DNA of 64,000 nt from Clostridia bacterium (GCA_024404115.1 JAKSQM010000003.1:124001-188000); one strand, 5' to 3'. Positions 24,374 to 33,594 are shown, counted from the first letter of the stretch. Numbers and translations: made by a program. Notes: generated by a model from the sequence alone, not told the origin.

Positions 24374-25369
24374 ATGAAACTTGACAGAAACATTCTTATT
24401 CCCGATTTGGGAACAGTAGGTCCCGACAGCGGATTTAATCTGCTTTCACAGACCGAAGACGGAAGATTTGTAACAGGCAAAAACGGTGTTGTTGACATCG
24501 TTTCAACTGGTGATGAAAAGGTTGAATTCATTTCATTCGGCGATTCTTCACTTGCCTGCGTTAAATCTGCAATTGCATACCCCACATATTACCCCGTTCA
24601 GCCAGTTCACCTTGAAAGACCAGTTAAGGCTGTTCTTATGGATCTTGACGGCACAACTGTAAGAAGTGAAGAGTTCTGGATCTGGATTATTCAGATGAGC
24701 ATTGCAAGCCTTCTTGGCAACCCCAAGTTTGAGCTTGAAGAGGCTGACCTTCCCTATGTTTCAGGTCACAGCGTATCTGAGCATCTTCAGTATTGCATTG
24801 ATAAATATTGCCCCGGCGCATCACTTGATAAAGCAAGAGATTTCTATTTTGAGCATACTCACAGAGAGATGGAAGAGATTATGGCTGGCAGAGGCAAGGA
24901 GGGCGCATTCACTCCCACAGTTGGCGTTAAGGACTTCCTTCTTGAGCTCAAGAGCATGGGCGTTAAAATCGGTCTTGTTACATCAGGTCTTTATGAGAAA
25001 GCATGGCCCGAAATTCTTTCAGCATTCAAGACACTTGGCATGGGCGACCCCAAAGATTTCTATGATGCAATTATTTCAGCTGGCTTCCCGCTTCGTAAGG
25101 GCTCAGTTGGTACTCTCGGTGAGCTTTCACCAAAGCCACATCCATGGCTTTATTCAGAAACTTCAATTGTCGGCTTAGGCGAAGCTTTTGCAGACAGAAA
25201 CCACGTTCTCGGCATTGAGGACAGCGGCGCAGGTGTTTGCTCTGTTCGTCTTGCAGGCTATACCACAATCGGTATCGCAGGCGGCAATATTGTAGATAGC
25301 GGCACAAAGGCAGTCTGCACATATTATGAGCAGAACTTCAACGATATTATGAAAATTATCAAAGGTTAA
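24374..25369 (+). CDS. HAD-family sugar phosphatase with N-terminal extension
   Basis: Residues 85-331 are a HAD phosphatase: motif I DLDGTTV with the nucleophile Asp, motif II VTSG, motif III Lys in KPHP, and motif IV IEDSGAGVCSV. A cap domain lies between motifs I and II, as in beta-phosphoglucomutase-like enzymes. The first about 84 residues (IPDLGTVGPDSGFNLLSQ) are an extra domain I do not recognise. It sits between fucosidase and GH38 genes, so it probably acts on a phosphorylated sugar from that pathway. It ends 12 bp before the GH38 start. Confidence 0.8.
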   Translation: MKLDRNILIPDLGTVGPDSGFNLLSQTEDGRFVTGKNGVVDIVSTGDEKVEFISFGDSSLACVKSAIAYPTYYPVQPVHLERPVKAVLMDLDGTTVRSEEFWIWIIQMSIASLLGNPKFELEEADLPYVSGHSVSEHLQYCIDKYCPGASLDKARDFYFEHTHREMEEIMAGRGKEGAFTPTVGVKDFLLELKSMGVKIGLVTSGLYEKAWPEILSAFKTLGMGDPKDFYDAIISAGFPLRKGSVGTLGELSPKPHPWLYSETSIVGLGEAFADRNHVLGIEDSGAGVCSVRLAGYTTIGIAGGNIVDSGTKAVCTYYEQNFNDIMKIIKG

Positions 25370-25381
25370 CAGGAGGTTAAT

Positions 25382-28240
25382 ATGGAAAATAAAGATAAAG
25401 AGATCCAGTGTCATTTTATATCCAACACTCACTGGGATAGAGAATGGCGTTTCTCTGCAAGAAGAACACAGTACATGCTCGGTTATATGCTTGATATGCT
25501 TATGGATATTCTTGAGAAATATCCCGACTTCAAGCATTTCCACCTTGATTCACAGACAATGCCCGTTCAGGATTACCTTGAGGTTTATCCCGAAAAGAAA
25601 GAGAAATTCAAGAAGCTCGTTTCAGAGGGCAAAATTGGTATCGGTCCTTGGTTCTGCCTTCCCGATGAATTTTCAGTTGGCGGCGAGAGCCTTGTAAGAA
25701 ACCTTCTTTTAGGTCATAAAATCGGCAAGGATATGGGCGGCATCAGCAAAACAGGTTATTCACCTTTCGGCTGGGGTCAGATTTCACAGCTTCCCCAGAT
25801 CTATGCTGGCTTTGATATTCACTTCGCTTCTTTCTACAGAGGTGTTAACGAATACACAACTCCCAAATCAGAGTTCTATTGGGAAAGCCCTGACGGAACA
25901 AGAATCTACGGTTCTCGTCTTGGTAAGCGCCCGAGATACAACATCTGGTATGTTGTTCAGCGTCCCGTTTATTATAATCAGAAGAATGAAAATAACCGTG
26001 ATATGCTTTGGAATGACAACAACGGTATTTTCAAATTCATTGATAAAGAGAACGGACTTCTTGACTATCAGTACACTCATCCTTATTATGAGTATCATAA
26101 AGAAAACATCAAAGAGCGTGGCGAGCAGGCTATAAGAGAGCAGGATAACGACTGGACAACCTCTCACCGTTTCTGGAGCGCAGGTCATGACTCATCATGC
26201 CCCGACGCAAGAGAAGCACAGATGATTGCAGACCTTAACGAGGCTCTTCCCAATGCTCATGTTTTCCACTCAACTCTTAAAGAGATGGAGCAGGGCATCA
26301 TTGATGAGTTTGACGAGAACTCACCTGTTCTTAAAGGCGAAATGCGTGCTCCCTACACCAAGGGCAGCGTTAGCCCCATGATGGGCTGGATTATTTCAGC
26401 AAGAACATACATCAAGCAGGCTAACTTTGACACAGAGCGCAGACTTCAGAATTATGCTGAGCCTATGGCTGTTTTCGCTTCACTTTGCGGCGCACCTTAT
26501 CCTCAGAATTTCATTGATCTTTCATATAACTATCTTCTTCAGAATCACGGTCATGACAGCATCGGTGCTTGCGGCAGAGATATTGTTTATGAAGATGTTA
26601 TTTCTCGTTTCCGTCAGTCAAAAGAGCTTTCATCATGCGTATTTGAGCGTGCATTTATGGATGTTGCAGGCGACATCGACCTTAAATCATTCTCAAGAGA
26701 TGACGCTGCTATCGTAATCTTCAACCCCGCACCTTTCAAGAGAAGCGAGGCTGTAAAGGTTAGCGTTGAAATCCCCGCAGAGTGGAAAGCAGACAGCTTC
26801 CAGATTACAGATAAAGACGGCAATGTTCTCAATTATCAGGTTCTTGCAACAAACAAGAATGTTGCACAGATTATTCAGAACCCCAACGATGTTGCAAATG
26901 TTCTTCACACTCAGCAGTACACAATTATGCTTGATGTTAAAGATGTTCCTGCAATGGGTTACAAGACTCTTAAAATGCAGCCTCTTTACAAGGTTCGTGC
27001 AAAGAACCCTGTTACAATGAAGAAGAATGTTCAGTCAATGGAGAATGAATATCTTATCGTTACAATCAATTCTAACGGTACATTTGATGTTTACAGCAAA
27101 GAAACAGGCAAAACATATTCTTCACTTGGTTACTTCAAGGATACAGGCGAAATCGGCAATCCTTGGGAGCATATCGTTCCTGAAAATGACGAAACATTCA
27201 CAACTCTTAATGAGAATGCAAAGGTTACTCTTCTTCACGAGGGCGAGCTTGAGGTTTCTTATAAGGTTGTTATTGACTGGGCACTTCCCGAGGGTCGCTC
27301 AATGGACGAAAAGACTCGCTCCAAGCACCTTAACCCCTGCAAGATTGAGAATATCATCACTCTCAAGAAGGGCGCAAAATATGTTGAGGTTGAAACAACA
27401 GTTGACAACCAGTCAGAGGATCATTATCTTCAGGTTGGCTTCCCCACAAATATCAATGCAGAGTTTGTTCATGCACAGGGTCAGTTTGATGTTGTTAAAC
27501 GCCCCGTTGCAAAGGTAGATTACTCAATTTATGATGAAATCCCCATGACAGAGCATCCTATGAACTCATTTGTTGACCTTTCAGACGGCACAGAGGGTGT
27601 TGCTCTTCTTAACACAGGTCTTAAGGCATATGAAGCAGCAGATGACGAGTGCAACACAATGTTCCTTTCACTTCTCCGCTCATTCCCCTTGAGAATCTGC
27701 GTAACATCAGATATGCAGGATTACAGCTCAATTGACAAGGGCTCACAGTGCATTGGCAAAAACACATTTCGTTATGCTTTCATGCCTCATAAGGGCGATT
27801 GGGAAGAGGGCAAAGTATGGGGCGAATCAGAAGCATTCAACCTTACTTTCTCAGCTGCACAGCTTGCTCCCACAGCTCACGGCAAGAATCCTCTTGAGCA
27901 TTCATTCATCGAGCTTACAGATGACACACTCAATGTCAGCGCAGTTAAGAGAAGCGAAGATGGCGAAGGCTGGGTAATCCGTCTGTTCAATCCTTCAGAC
28001 AATGCAAAGACAGCAAAAATCCGCCTCAACGGTGGCAAAGCTGCTATCAAGAATCCTCAGTCTCCTGTTGAAAGACAGCTTGCAGAGTTCGAGCTTCCCC
28101 AGTATTCTGACGAAAACTGGAGCGAGGTTAAACTTGTTTCTCTTGAAGAGAAAGATGTTGCTCCTCTCACAATGGATGCTGACGGCTTCGTTGAGTTTGA
28201 AATCACAGGCAAGAAGATTCTCACAATCCTTTTCAAATAA
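25382..28240 (+). CDS. GH38-family alpha-mannosidase-like protein, nucleophile position altered
   Basis: This 952-residue protein has the GH38 layout: metal-binding THWDREW (residues 16-22), LPDEFSVGGESLVRNLL, LPQIYAGFDIHFASFYRG, a central three-helix region, NHGHDSIGACG carrying the later metal His, and long C-terminal beta domains. In classical members the nucleophile Asp lies in GY-PDSFGQ. Here the line reads GYSPFGWGQ (125-133), so the Asp position appears to be F129. The protein may use another acid or belong to a distinct subgroup. There is no signal peptide. It starts 12 bp after the HAD gene with AGGAGG. Family membership is clear; mannosidase activity is not assured. Confidence 0.85.
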   Translation: MENKDKEIQCHFISNTHWDREWRFSARRTQYMLGYMLDMLMDILEKYPDFKHFHLDSQTMPVQDYLEVYPEKKEKFKKLVSEGKIGIGPWFCLPDEFSVGGESLVRNLLLGHKIGKDMGGISKTGYSPFGWGQISQLPQIYAGFDIHFASFYRGVNEYTTPKSEFYWESPDGTRIYGSRLGKRPRYNIWYVVQRPVYYNQKNENNRDMLWNDNNGIFKFIDKENGLLDYQYTHPYYEYHKENIKERGEQAIREQDNDWTTSHRFWSAGHDSSCPDAREAQMIADLNEALPNAHVFHSTLKEMEQGIIDEFDENSPVLKGEMRAPYTKGSVSPMMGWIISARTYIKQANFDTERRLQNYAEPMAVFASLCGAPYPQNFIDLSYNYLLQNHGHDSIGACGRDIVYEDVISRFRQSKELSSCVFERAFMDVAGDIDLKSFSRDDAAIVIFNPAPFKRSEAVKVSVEIPAEWKADSFQITDKDGNVLNYQVLATNKNVAQIIQNPNDVANVLHTQQYTIMLDVKDVPAMGYKTLKMQPLYKVRAKNPVTMKKNVQSMENEYLIVTINSNGTFDVYSKETGKTYSSLGYFKDTGEIGNPWEHIVPENDETFTTLNENAKVTLLHEGELEVSYKVVIDWALPEGRSMDEKTRSKHLNPCKIENIITLKKGAKYVEVETTVDNQSEDHYLQVGFPTNINAEFVHAQGQFDVVKRPVAKVDYSIYDEIPMTEHPMNSFVDLSDGTEGVALLNTGLKAYEAADDECNTMFLSLLRSFPLRICVTSDMQDYSSIDKGSQCIGKNTFRYAFMPHKGDWEEGKVWGESEAFNLTFSAAQLAPTAHGKNPLEHSFIELTDDTLNVSAVKRSEDGEGWVIRLFNPSDNAKTAKIRLNGGKAAIKNPQSPVERQLAEFELPQYSDENWSEVKLVSLEEKDVAPLTMDADGFVEFEITGKKILTILFK

Positions 28241-28270
28241 TTGAAGTAGGGCTAAAAGCAAATAACAATA

Positions 28271-28306
28271 AAGGCGGTTATGGAAACATAGCCGTCTTTT
28301 TTTGCA
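28271..28306 (+). terminator. Terminator of the fucosidase/GH38 operon
   Basis: AAGGCGGTTATG-GAAA-CATAGCCGTCTT followed by TTTTTT. The core CGGTTATGGAAACATA recurs in the V-ATPase terminator at 42350. Confidence 0.88.
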
Positions 28307-28326
28307 CATATTTATTTACAGCATAA

Positions 28327-28560
28327 AAAAGCTCCCTTGTCAGAGGGAGCAATGAAAGCAATTTGCTGAAAATTGGTAAGCTACTCAAATAATGGCACTG
28401 AGCTTTTTGTCGCCCCTTGACAGGGGAGATGTCATCGCAGATGACAGAGGGGTAGAATTTGAAGTAAAGAGATGTAGTGTGTAGGGGATGGCGTCCTCGA
28501 CATCCCGTTTTAAATGTCAGCACAAATTCATCTGATATGTAGCGTTGAACGGCATAATCA
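28327..28560. repeat. Intergenic repeat element, copy 1
   Basis: This 357-bp gene-free stretch contains CTCCCTTGTCAGAGGGAG (hairpin), CCCCTTGACAGGGG, GTCATC-GCA-GATGAC and GAGGGGT (28413-28453), and GGGATG/CATCCC around GCGTCCTCGA (28484-28506). The layout (CCCTTG..GGGGAG-TG, central hairpin, GAC-G-GGGG) matches the copy at 49987-50083. It carries no gene. I infer a dispersed MITE-like or REP-like family known in style from gut Clostridia. Confidence 0.6.
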
Positions 28561-28604
28561 CACCGTAGGAGAGTAGCTTGCTGCTCCCGAATCAATCTGG
28601 CACT

Positions 28605-29597
28605 TTAAGACAGCGGAAATGTTACCTCCCAATCGCCCTCAATAAGCGTGTCGCAGGCGACTATCTCACCGCCAACGGTGCAATCTGCAAGCTCATTTTC
28701 ATCCACATCAAAAACATATTCCTCATAGCTTCCCGTATGGCTTTTATCCCAAAAGGTTATATCTTTTCCGTAAATTTCTTCCCCGTCTTTTTTAATTAAA
28801 TTCACAAAGCCGTGGTTGTCTGTTCTTAAAATATCTTCATAAAAAATCTGAATGTGAAGCTGATTTCCGTCATAGCAAATTGCCGTAAGATGAACGCCTT
28901 TTGTGATGTCAGAAATAGAATTTTTTGGCGGCAAAATTGAATTTATTTTTTCTGTTTCACCGCCACGAATATCAACTTCTTTTACGCTGATTTTTTCATC
29001 AGTTTTCTTCACATTTTTTAAATCAATTATGTTACTCAAATCGGTAATTTTTTTCTTTTGGCTGAGCATTTTTGAAACAGAAAAAGTTATTTTGTTAAGG
29101 TCAATTTTTTTGTTGTTCATCTGCTGAATGTAAATTAAAAACAGCGCAGTATTATTTTTCTCATCAAAACTTTCAAGTCGGCAGGTGCCAGAGCAATCCT
29201 TAATGCCTTTAATATCGTAGCTGTCAAAAAGGTCAATTGTGCCGTCAATTCTGTCTTTTTCAATGTCTTTCACGGCAATAAGTACCTCTGCGGTGTCATT
29301 TTTGATGTTTTCTGAAACAACTTCCATCTGAATACCGTTGCTCACACAGCTTTTTTTAACAGGCTTCAGCCTTTGCGCAAGCTCTGGCGAAACAGAATAA
29401 ACAAGCTCGTATGCAGGCTTCACATCGTTATATGCCAGCACGGGCATTATGGAGCACACAATAATCATCACTGCGGCAGCAATTGCAGCGAGTCTTTTTG
29501 GCGTGATTATTCTTGCTCTTTTGCGTTCAAATTTTGCCTCTTCAATGTATCTTTCGTCAATAAAAAACAGTGGGTCTTTTGTGTCTGTTTTATTCAT
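28605..29597 (-). CDS. Membrane anti-sigma-like protein (DUF4179 type)
   Basis: This protein has 330 residues from ATG 29597, preceded by AAGAAGG and overlapping the sigma gene by 8 bp. A short cytoplasmic head (about 1-40) is rich in Lys and Arg, one membrane helix follows (AAIAAAVMIIVCSIMPVLA), and then a large extracytoplasmic beta-rich domain with VSPELAQRLKPVKKSCVSNGIQMEV. This is the pattern of DUF4179 proteins encoded with ECF sigma factors: the head binds sigma and the outer domain senses an envelope signal. No ZAS-type His-Cys motif is visible. Translational coupling supports a fixed ratio to sigma. Confidence 0.82.
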   Translation of the reverse strand: MNKTDTKDPLFFIDERYIEEAKFERKRARIITPKRLAAIAAAVMIIVCSIMPVLAYNDVKPAYELVYSVSPELAQRLKPVKKSCVSNGIQMEVVSENIKNDTAEVLIAVKDIEKDRIDGTIDLFDSYDIKGIKDCSGTCRLESFDEKNNTALFLIYIQQMNNKKIDLNKITFSVSKMLSQKKKITDLSNIIDLKNVKKTDEKISVKEVDIRGGETEKINSILPPKNSISDITKGVHLTAICYDGNQLHIQIFYEDILRTDNHGFVNLIKKDGEEIYGKDITFWDKSHTGSYEEYVFDVDENELADCTVGGEIVACDTLIEGDWEVTFPLS

Positions 29598-30153
29598 AAA
29601 AAGCACCTTCTTTTTCCAGTTTAATTTTAAGCTTTTTTCTTGTGCGGAAAAGTATGGATTTCACCTTGCTTTCAGAGAAACCGAATTGCTTCGCTATCTG
29701 CGATACCGAGTCAAAATACCAATATCTGCAAACGAAAATCTGTCTGTCTTTTTTAGAAAGTGAGGATAAAAATTCATTGATAATTCTGCCCGTTTCCTCC
29801 GCTTCAATGGCGGTGTGCGTTGTGTCTTTTGCGGTGATAAATTCAGAAATTTCACTGTATGCCAGCTGAACTTCACCACCGCCTCTTTTTATTGCATTGT
29901 TTTCACGCAATTTTTTAAGTGAAGCGTAGCGCACACACTTGCCTGTGTATCCGCAAAGGGAGTGCGGGCGGTTTGGCGGAATACTTTGCCACACATTAAA
30001 AAGTGCCTCATTCACACATTCCTCTGCGTCAGAATCGTTATGTAAAATGTTGTGTGCAATACTCCTGCAATATGTGCCGTATTTTTCCTGCACCGCTTTT
30101 ATGGCATTTTCATCCCGCTCAAAAAGCAGACCGATTATTCTTTCGTCATCCAT
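29590..30153 (-). CDS. ECF-type RNA polymerase sigma factor
   Basis: This is a 187-residue group IV sigma factor. Region 2 covers about residues 10-75 (DAEECVNEALFNVW is the core-binding and -10-reading helix region). Region 4 covers about 125-180 (LSKKDRQIFVCRYWYFDSVSQIAKQFG, SESKVKSILFRTRKKLK), with the helix-turn-helix reading the -35 element. Nothing follows region 4. The partner gene encodes its likely anti-sigma. GGAGGTGG precedes the start. On the minus strand just upstream, TGCAACC and GGGTTATA lie in plausible ECF-promoter positions (30180-30206), so autoregulation is possible but weakly supported. Confidence 0.92.
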   Translation of the reverse strand: MDDERIIGLLFERDENAIKAVQEKYGTYCRSIAHNILHNDSDAEECVNEALFNVWQSIPPNRPHSLCGYTGKCVRYASLKKLRENNAIKRGGGEVQLAYSEISEFITAKDTTHTAIEAEETGRIINEFLSSLSKKDRQIFVCRYWYFDSVSQIAKQFGFSESKVKSILFRTRKKLKIKLEKEGAFYE

Positions 30154-30214
30154 TTTTCCACCTCCTTCACTTATATATAACCCGAAAAATTAAGTTGGTT
30201 GCATTTAATATAAA

Positions 30215-30251
30215 AAATGGTTATGAGATTTTGCGTTTCTCATAACCATTT
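30215..30251 (-). terminator. Terminator of the O-antigen-ligase-like gene
   Basis: Perfect 13-bp stem AAATGGTTATGAG/CTCATAACCATTT followed on the minus strand by TTTATATT. It separates galA-operon transcripts from the sigma gene. Confidence 0.88.
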
Positions 30252-30255
30252 CTGT

Positions 30256-31704
30256 TTAAAACTGTATATTTATTAGATTTTCTTCCGTTTCATTTCCGTT
30301 TTGCCTTTTGGTTGCATTGTTGCACTTTTCGCAAATAACAAAAAACATTGCAATCATAAATCCGTATGGGATGGGGCAAAATTCACCGGGGTTTACAGTT
30401 GACATCATCGTAAGCCCGATAAATGAAATGAAAACTGAAAGGTTAAAATGCGTTGTATGCTCAAATAAAAACTTGAACCTTGCATAGAACTGATAAAGGA
30501 ATGTGCCAACACCTAAAATGCCGAAGCTTCCAATTATCTGGAAAGGCGAGGAGTGATACCAGTTGACTGCCATTTTCTTTTTGATGTAGCCAACCTGCTC
30601 AATTTCAGTTCTGCCAAATCCTCTGCCAAAAACGGGGTTGGATTTAAAATCCGCAAGGGCACGCCTGATGTTGTCCTCTCTTATGCTGTCGCCCTCAAGG
30701 AATCTGTTAATCGTGGGCAGGAAAAATCTGTATGCCGTTCTTGCAAATGTGCAAACAAGAATTGCCGCCAGCGAAATAACAGCGAGGTTGTGTGCTCTGT
30801 TTTTCTTATCAGTGTAAACCAGCACAATAAGGCAAAGGGCAATTTCAATTGAGCCAAACATTGCACCGCCTCGTGAGCCTGAAAGCATAATTGCCGCATA
30901 CTCAACAAGACCGAGATAAAAATATTTGTGCTTTTTTGCTTTTGTTGAAACATAAAATGCAAAGGGCATTGCAAGCATCAGAAATGTTGAAACATTGTTG
31001 CGCCACTGCATATAGATTATTCTGAATTCCTCTTTAACAATATCAAAATACATCAGATACTGGTGGAACACCATGAATGAGCAAAGAATGCCCACGGTCA
31101 TCATCATGTAAGATATTCTCATTCTGAGGCTGTAATCGTTGCTTGTGTGGATACAGCTTGAAAGCAAAACATAAATTGCCACCATGCCAAATCCAAGACC
31201 GATTGTATAAAAGAGGAAAGTGCCTTGAAAAAATTCTTTAAAAGAAACCTTGCCAAGTCCGCCCAGCGTAACCGCCACGGCAACAAGGGTGTAGGGGAGG
31301 AAGAGCCGCCCCTTTTCAAGCTTGAACTCTTTTTTATAAACCACAAAGTGGAATATCATACCGATGGCAAAGGGAATTGCCAGCCACCAGAATTTGATGA
31401 ATGTGCTGAACGAATTGTAGCACTTAATTGAAATAACCGAGATGAACAGAAAAGCAGGCGTTGTTGCAATAATATTGTCACACGCAATGAGGATAATTGA
31501 ATCGAGAATGGCGAAAAATGCAATACCGTAAACAATTGGCATATTGTTTACCTTTTCACCAAAAAGCGTTCCGTCATTTCTCAGCACAACAATAATCATT
31601 GCAATAAAAAGCTGAATGCCAACGCACAGCTTTGACATAAAGAAACGGCGTAAAGCCATAAGAAATCTGTTGGCTTCTATTTTGTTGGATATTTCAGAGA
31701 TCAT
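30256..31704 (-). CDS. O-antigen ligase / polymerase family membrane protein
   Basis: This 482-residue protein has about 11-12 membrane helices. The SGSRGG motif before a long helix and the large loop with ALADFKSNPVFGRGFG are the marks of the Wzy_C/O-antigen ligase family (PF04932), which joins or polymerises lipid-linked glycans on the outer membrane face. In a Gram-positive cell it would act on wall or capsular polysaccharide or teichoic acid. It starts 30 bp after the GH27 gene with AAAAGGAGA and has no glycosyltransferase neighbours, so its substrate is open. Confidence 0.82.
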   Translation of the reverse strand: MISEISNKIEANRFLMALRRFFMSKLCVGIQLFIAMIIVVLRNDGTLFGEKVNNMPIVYGIAFFAILDSIILIACDNIIATTPAFLFISVISIKCYNSFSTFIKFWWLAIPFAIGMIFHFVVYKKEFKLEKGRLFLPYTLVAVAVTLGGLGKVSFKEFFQGTFLFYTIGLGFGMVAIYVLLSSCIHTSNDYSLRMRISYMMMTVGILCSFMVFHQYLMYFDIVKEEFRIIYMQWRNNVSTFLMLAMPFAFYVSTKAKKHKYFYLGLVEYAAIMLSGSRGGAMFGSIEIALCLIVLVYTDKKNRAHNLAVISLAAILVCTFARTAYRFFLPTINRFLEGDSIREDNIRRALADFKSNPVFGRGFGRTEIEQVGYIKKKMAVNWYHSSPFQIIGSFGILGVGTFLYQFYARFKFLFEHTTHFNLSVFISFIGLTMMSTVNPGEFCPIPYGFMIAMFFVICEKCNNATKRQNGNETEENLINIQF

Positions 31705-31734
31705 AGATTCTCCTTTTCTGCATCGTGCAGACTA

Positions 31735-33441
31735 TCAGATATTCTTAATTTTATAAACGCATACGCCGTGAGGTGGAACAGTGTCTGCAAGGGCATAGTC
31801 AACCTTGATTGTTGTGTCATCCCAAAGGTTTTCTGCTTCATATTCCTCTGCATATTTAAGCTCAACAAATGTTTTCTCTGTAAGCTCTTTCATTGGCAGA
31901 GTGAAAAGACGGTGGTCGTTTGTTTTGTTAAAGAAGCAAACTGCTGCACTGCCGTCTTTAAGAGGCTTAACAAGAATGTCGCCAGCAGGTGAATGGCTGA
32001 TTCTTCTGCACTGTGCGCCAAGCTCATCCTGGTCAATAGCAATAAGCTTTTTGTTGGTAACCATTTTAAGGATTTCGTTGTCCTTATCAACACTTCCGTC
32101 GGGGAGAATGAAACGGCGAATATCGTTGCCGAGAATAAGGGGAGATGCCATCATGCACCAAAGTGAGAAATGAGCCTTGTTCTCTTCATAGGTAAGGTTG
32201 CCGTTGCCAACCTCAAGCATATCGGGGTCATTCCAGCCGCCGGGACCTGCATACTTCCAAAGATTTACATTAACCTCATAAATTGCAAGGATTGAGGGCC
32301 AGATAGCCTTAATGTCGGGAGTTGTTCTCCAAAGGTTGCCTGCGCTCTTACCCCATTTCCAAGGCATATTGAATCCCCATTCGCAGATTGAGAAGCAGAT
32401 AGGCTTAACAGGATTTCCAGTTTCCTCTGCATACTCTTCAGCAGCCTGCTTGAGATATTTGCCCATGTTGCGGTACTGAATAGCGGAGCTGTCCATAAGT
32501 GAACCAACGGGGTTGTAGAATTTCAGTTTGTTTTCGCCTTTTTTAAGGTCGATATAAATGTGATGCTTGCCTGTTGCGTGAATGAATTCAGAACCAGGAA
32601 CATCAATAACATAATGCTTTTCAGCGTTTACATCAAGCTCAAGGTGCTTCGCAAGCTGACTTCTTCTTCTCATATAGAATGTTACAGCGTATGTGCCGTC
32701 CTCAGGAGCGTCAACTGTGAATGTAGCCGCACCAAGACCGTATGAAAGACCTGTGATGTATTCGCCTGTTTCAAGTGAGCCTGCCTTCATAACCTTAGCG
32801 TCGCCCTCAAGCTCAGCATCTCTTGCAAGATAAAGCTTCTGACCCTCAATTGAGCCGCCGCTTAAAGAGATTTTTTCAAGCATAGGTGCGATTCTGGAAG
32901 TGTAAACTCTGTGGCAGAAATCGTATTTGAAATATTCAACGCCCCATTTTGCAAAGGTGCGTGCGTCTGTAAGCTCATGACCGTAGCTTGCAGGGAGATC
33001 CTGACAGGTGAGAGTTCCGTTTGAAGAATAAATGCCAAGCTTAACGCCAAGAGCATTTACTTTGTCTGCCAAAGCTCTAATGCCAGAGGGGAATGTTACA
33101 GGGTCGGGAACCATTTCGCCCTTTTCGTTTCTGACAGCTGCCTGCCAGCAGTCATCAATATTAACATATTTATATCCTGCATCTAAAAGACCTGTTTCTT
33201 TCAAAGCCTTTGCAGTGTCATAAATAAGATCCTCGTTTATTCTGCTTGCAAATGTGTTCCAGCTTGACCAGCCCATGGGGGGAGTAAGTGCAACACCGTT
33301 GTCATAATCTGCATGACCCTCCTGATTAGGTTTAACTCTTTTTGAAAGTTTTTTTGCAGCAGAAGCGGGTGTTTCCTTATTTTTAATCATATAAGCGCCT
33401 GCTGCGGCGATTGCTGAAACGGCAGCGAATTTTTTACTCAT
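31735..33441 (-). CDS. GH27 alpha-galactosidase with inserted CBM-like domain
   Basis: This 568-residue retaining alpha-galactosidase has GH27 marks: TPPMGWSSWN at 53-62, YVNIDDCWQ at 92-100, nucleophile D174 in YFKYDFC, FSICEWGF at 350-357, acid/base D376 in WRTTPDI, and GGWNDPDM. In usual GH27 proteins about 30 residues separate the nucleophile strand from the CEWG strand; here it is about 175. The extra part (roughly 185-318, ELEGDAKV...EDGTYAVTFYMRR...IDLKKGENKLKFYN) looks like a CBM6/35-type beta sandwich. The N-terminus has a weak hydrophobic stretch that could be a signal or anchor. A promoter lies at 33507-33535. Confidence 0.9.
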   Translation of the reverse strand: MSKKFAAVSAIAAAGAYMIKNKETPASAAKKLSKRVKPNQEGHADYDNGVALTPPMGWSSWNTFASRINEDLIYDTAKALKETGLLDAGYKYVNIDDCWQAAVRNEKGEMVPDPVTFPSGIRALADKVNALGVKLGIYSSNGTLTCQDLPASYGHELTDARTFAKWGVEYFKYDFCHRVYTSRIAPMLEKISLSGGSIEGQKLYLARDAELEGDAKVMKAGSLETGEYITGLSYGLGAATFTVDAPEDGTYAVTFYMRRRSQLAKHLELDVNAEKHYVIDVPGSEFIHATGKHHIYIDLKKGENKLKFYNPVGSLMDSSAIQYRNMGKYLKQAAEEYAEETGNPVKPICFSICEWGFNMPWKWGKSAGNLWRTTPDIKAIWPSILAIYEVNVNLWKYAGPGGWNDPDMLEVGNGNLTYEENKAHFSLWCMMASPLILGNDIRRFILPDGSVDKDNEILKMVTNKKLIAIDQDELGAQCRRISHSPAGDILVKPLKDGSAAVCFFNKTNDHRLFTLPMKELTEKTFVELKYAEEYEAENLWDDTTIKVDYALADTVPPHGVCVYKIKNI

Positions 33442-33506
33442 ACCAAAACCTCCGTAATTGTCTATTATTTAAGTAATTGAAAAGCCAACTACTCATTATG
33501 TGAAAA

Positions 33507-33535
33507 TTATAACTGATTTAAAACGAATTTTCAAT
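33507..33535 (-). promoter_or_regulatory. Promoter of the GH27/ligase operon
   Basis: On the minus strand TTGAAA (33530-33535), 17 bp, TATAAT (33507-33512). Confidence 0.8.
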
Positions 33536-33566
33536 TGTTTATTAACATATTTGTACAAAATAACTA

Positions 33567-33594
33567 TTGTTTTTTCTTAAAATAGTGCTATAAT
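33567..33594 (+). promoter_or_regulatory. Promoter of the V-type ATPase operon
   Basis: TTGTTT (33567-33572), 16 bp, TATAAT (33589-33594). The leader to 33709 contains the complementary pieces GTTTTC/GAAAAC and GCCTG/CAGGC, which could form alternative hairpins. A six-codon frame at 33673 is not convincing as a gene. Confidence 0.65.

Noticed and set aside
29449..29763. Plus-strand frame across the sigma/anti-sigma junction
   Set aside because: It overlaps two certain minus-strand genes and has no start signal.
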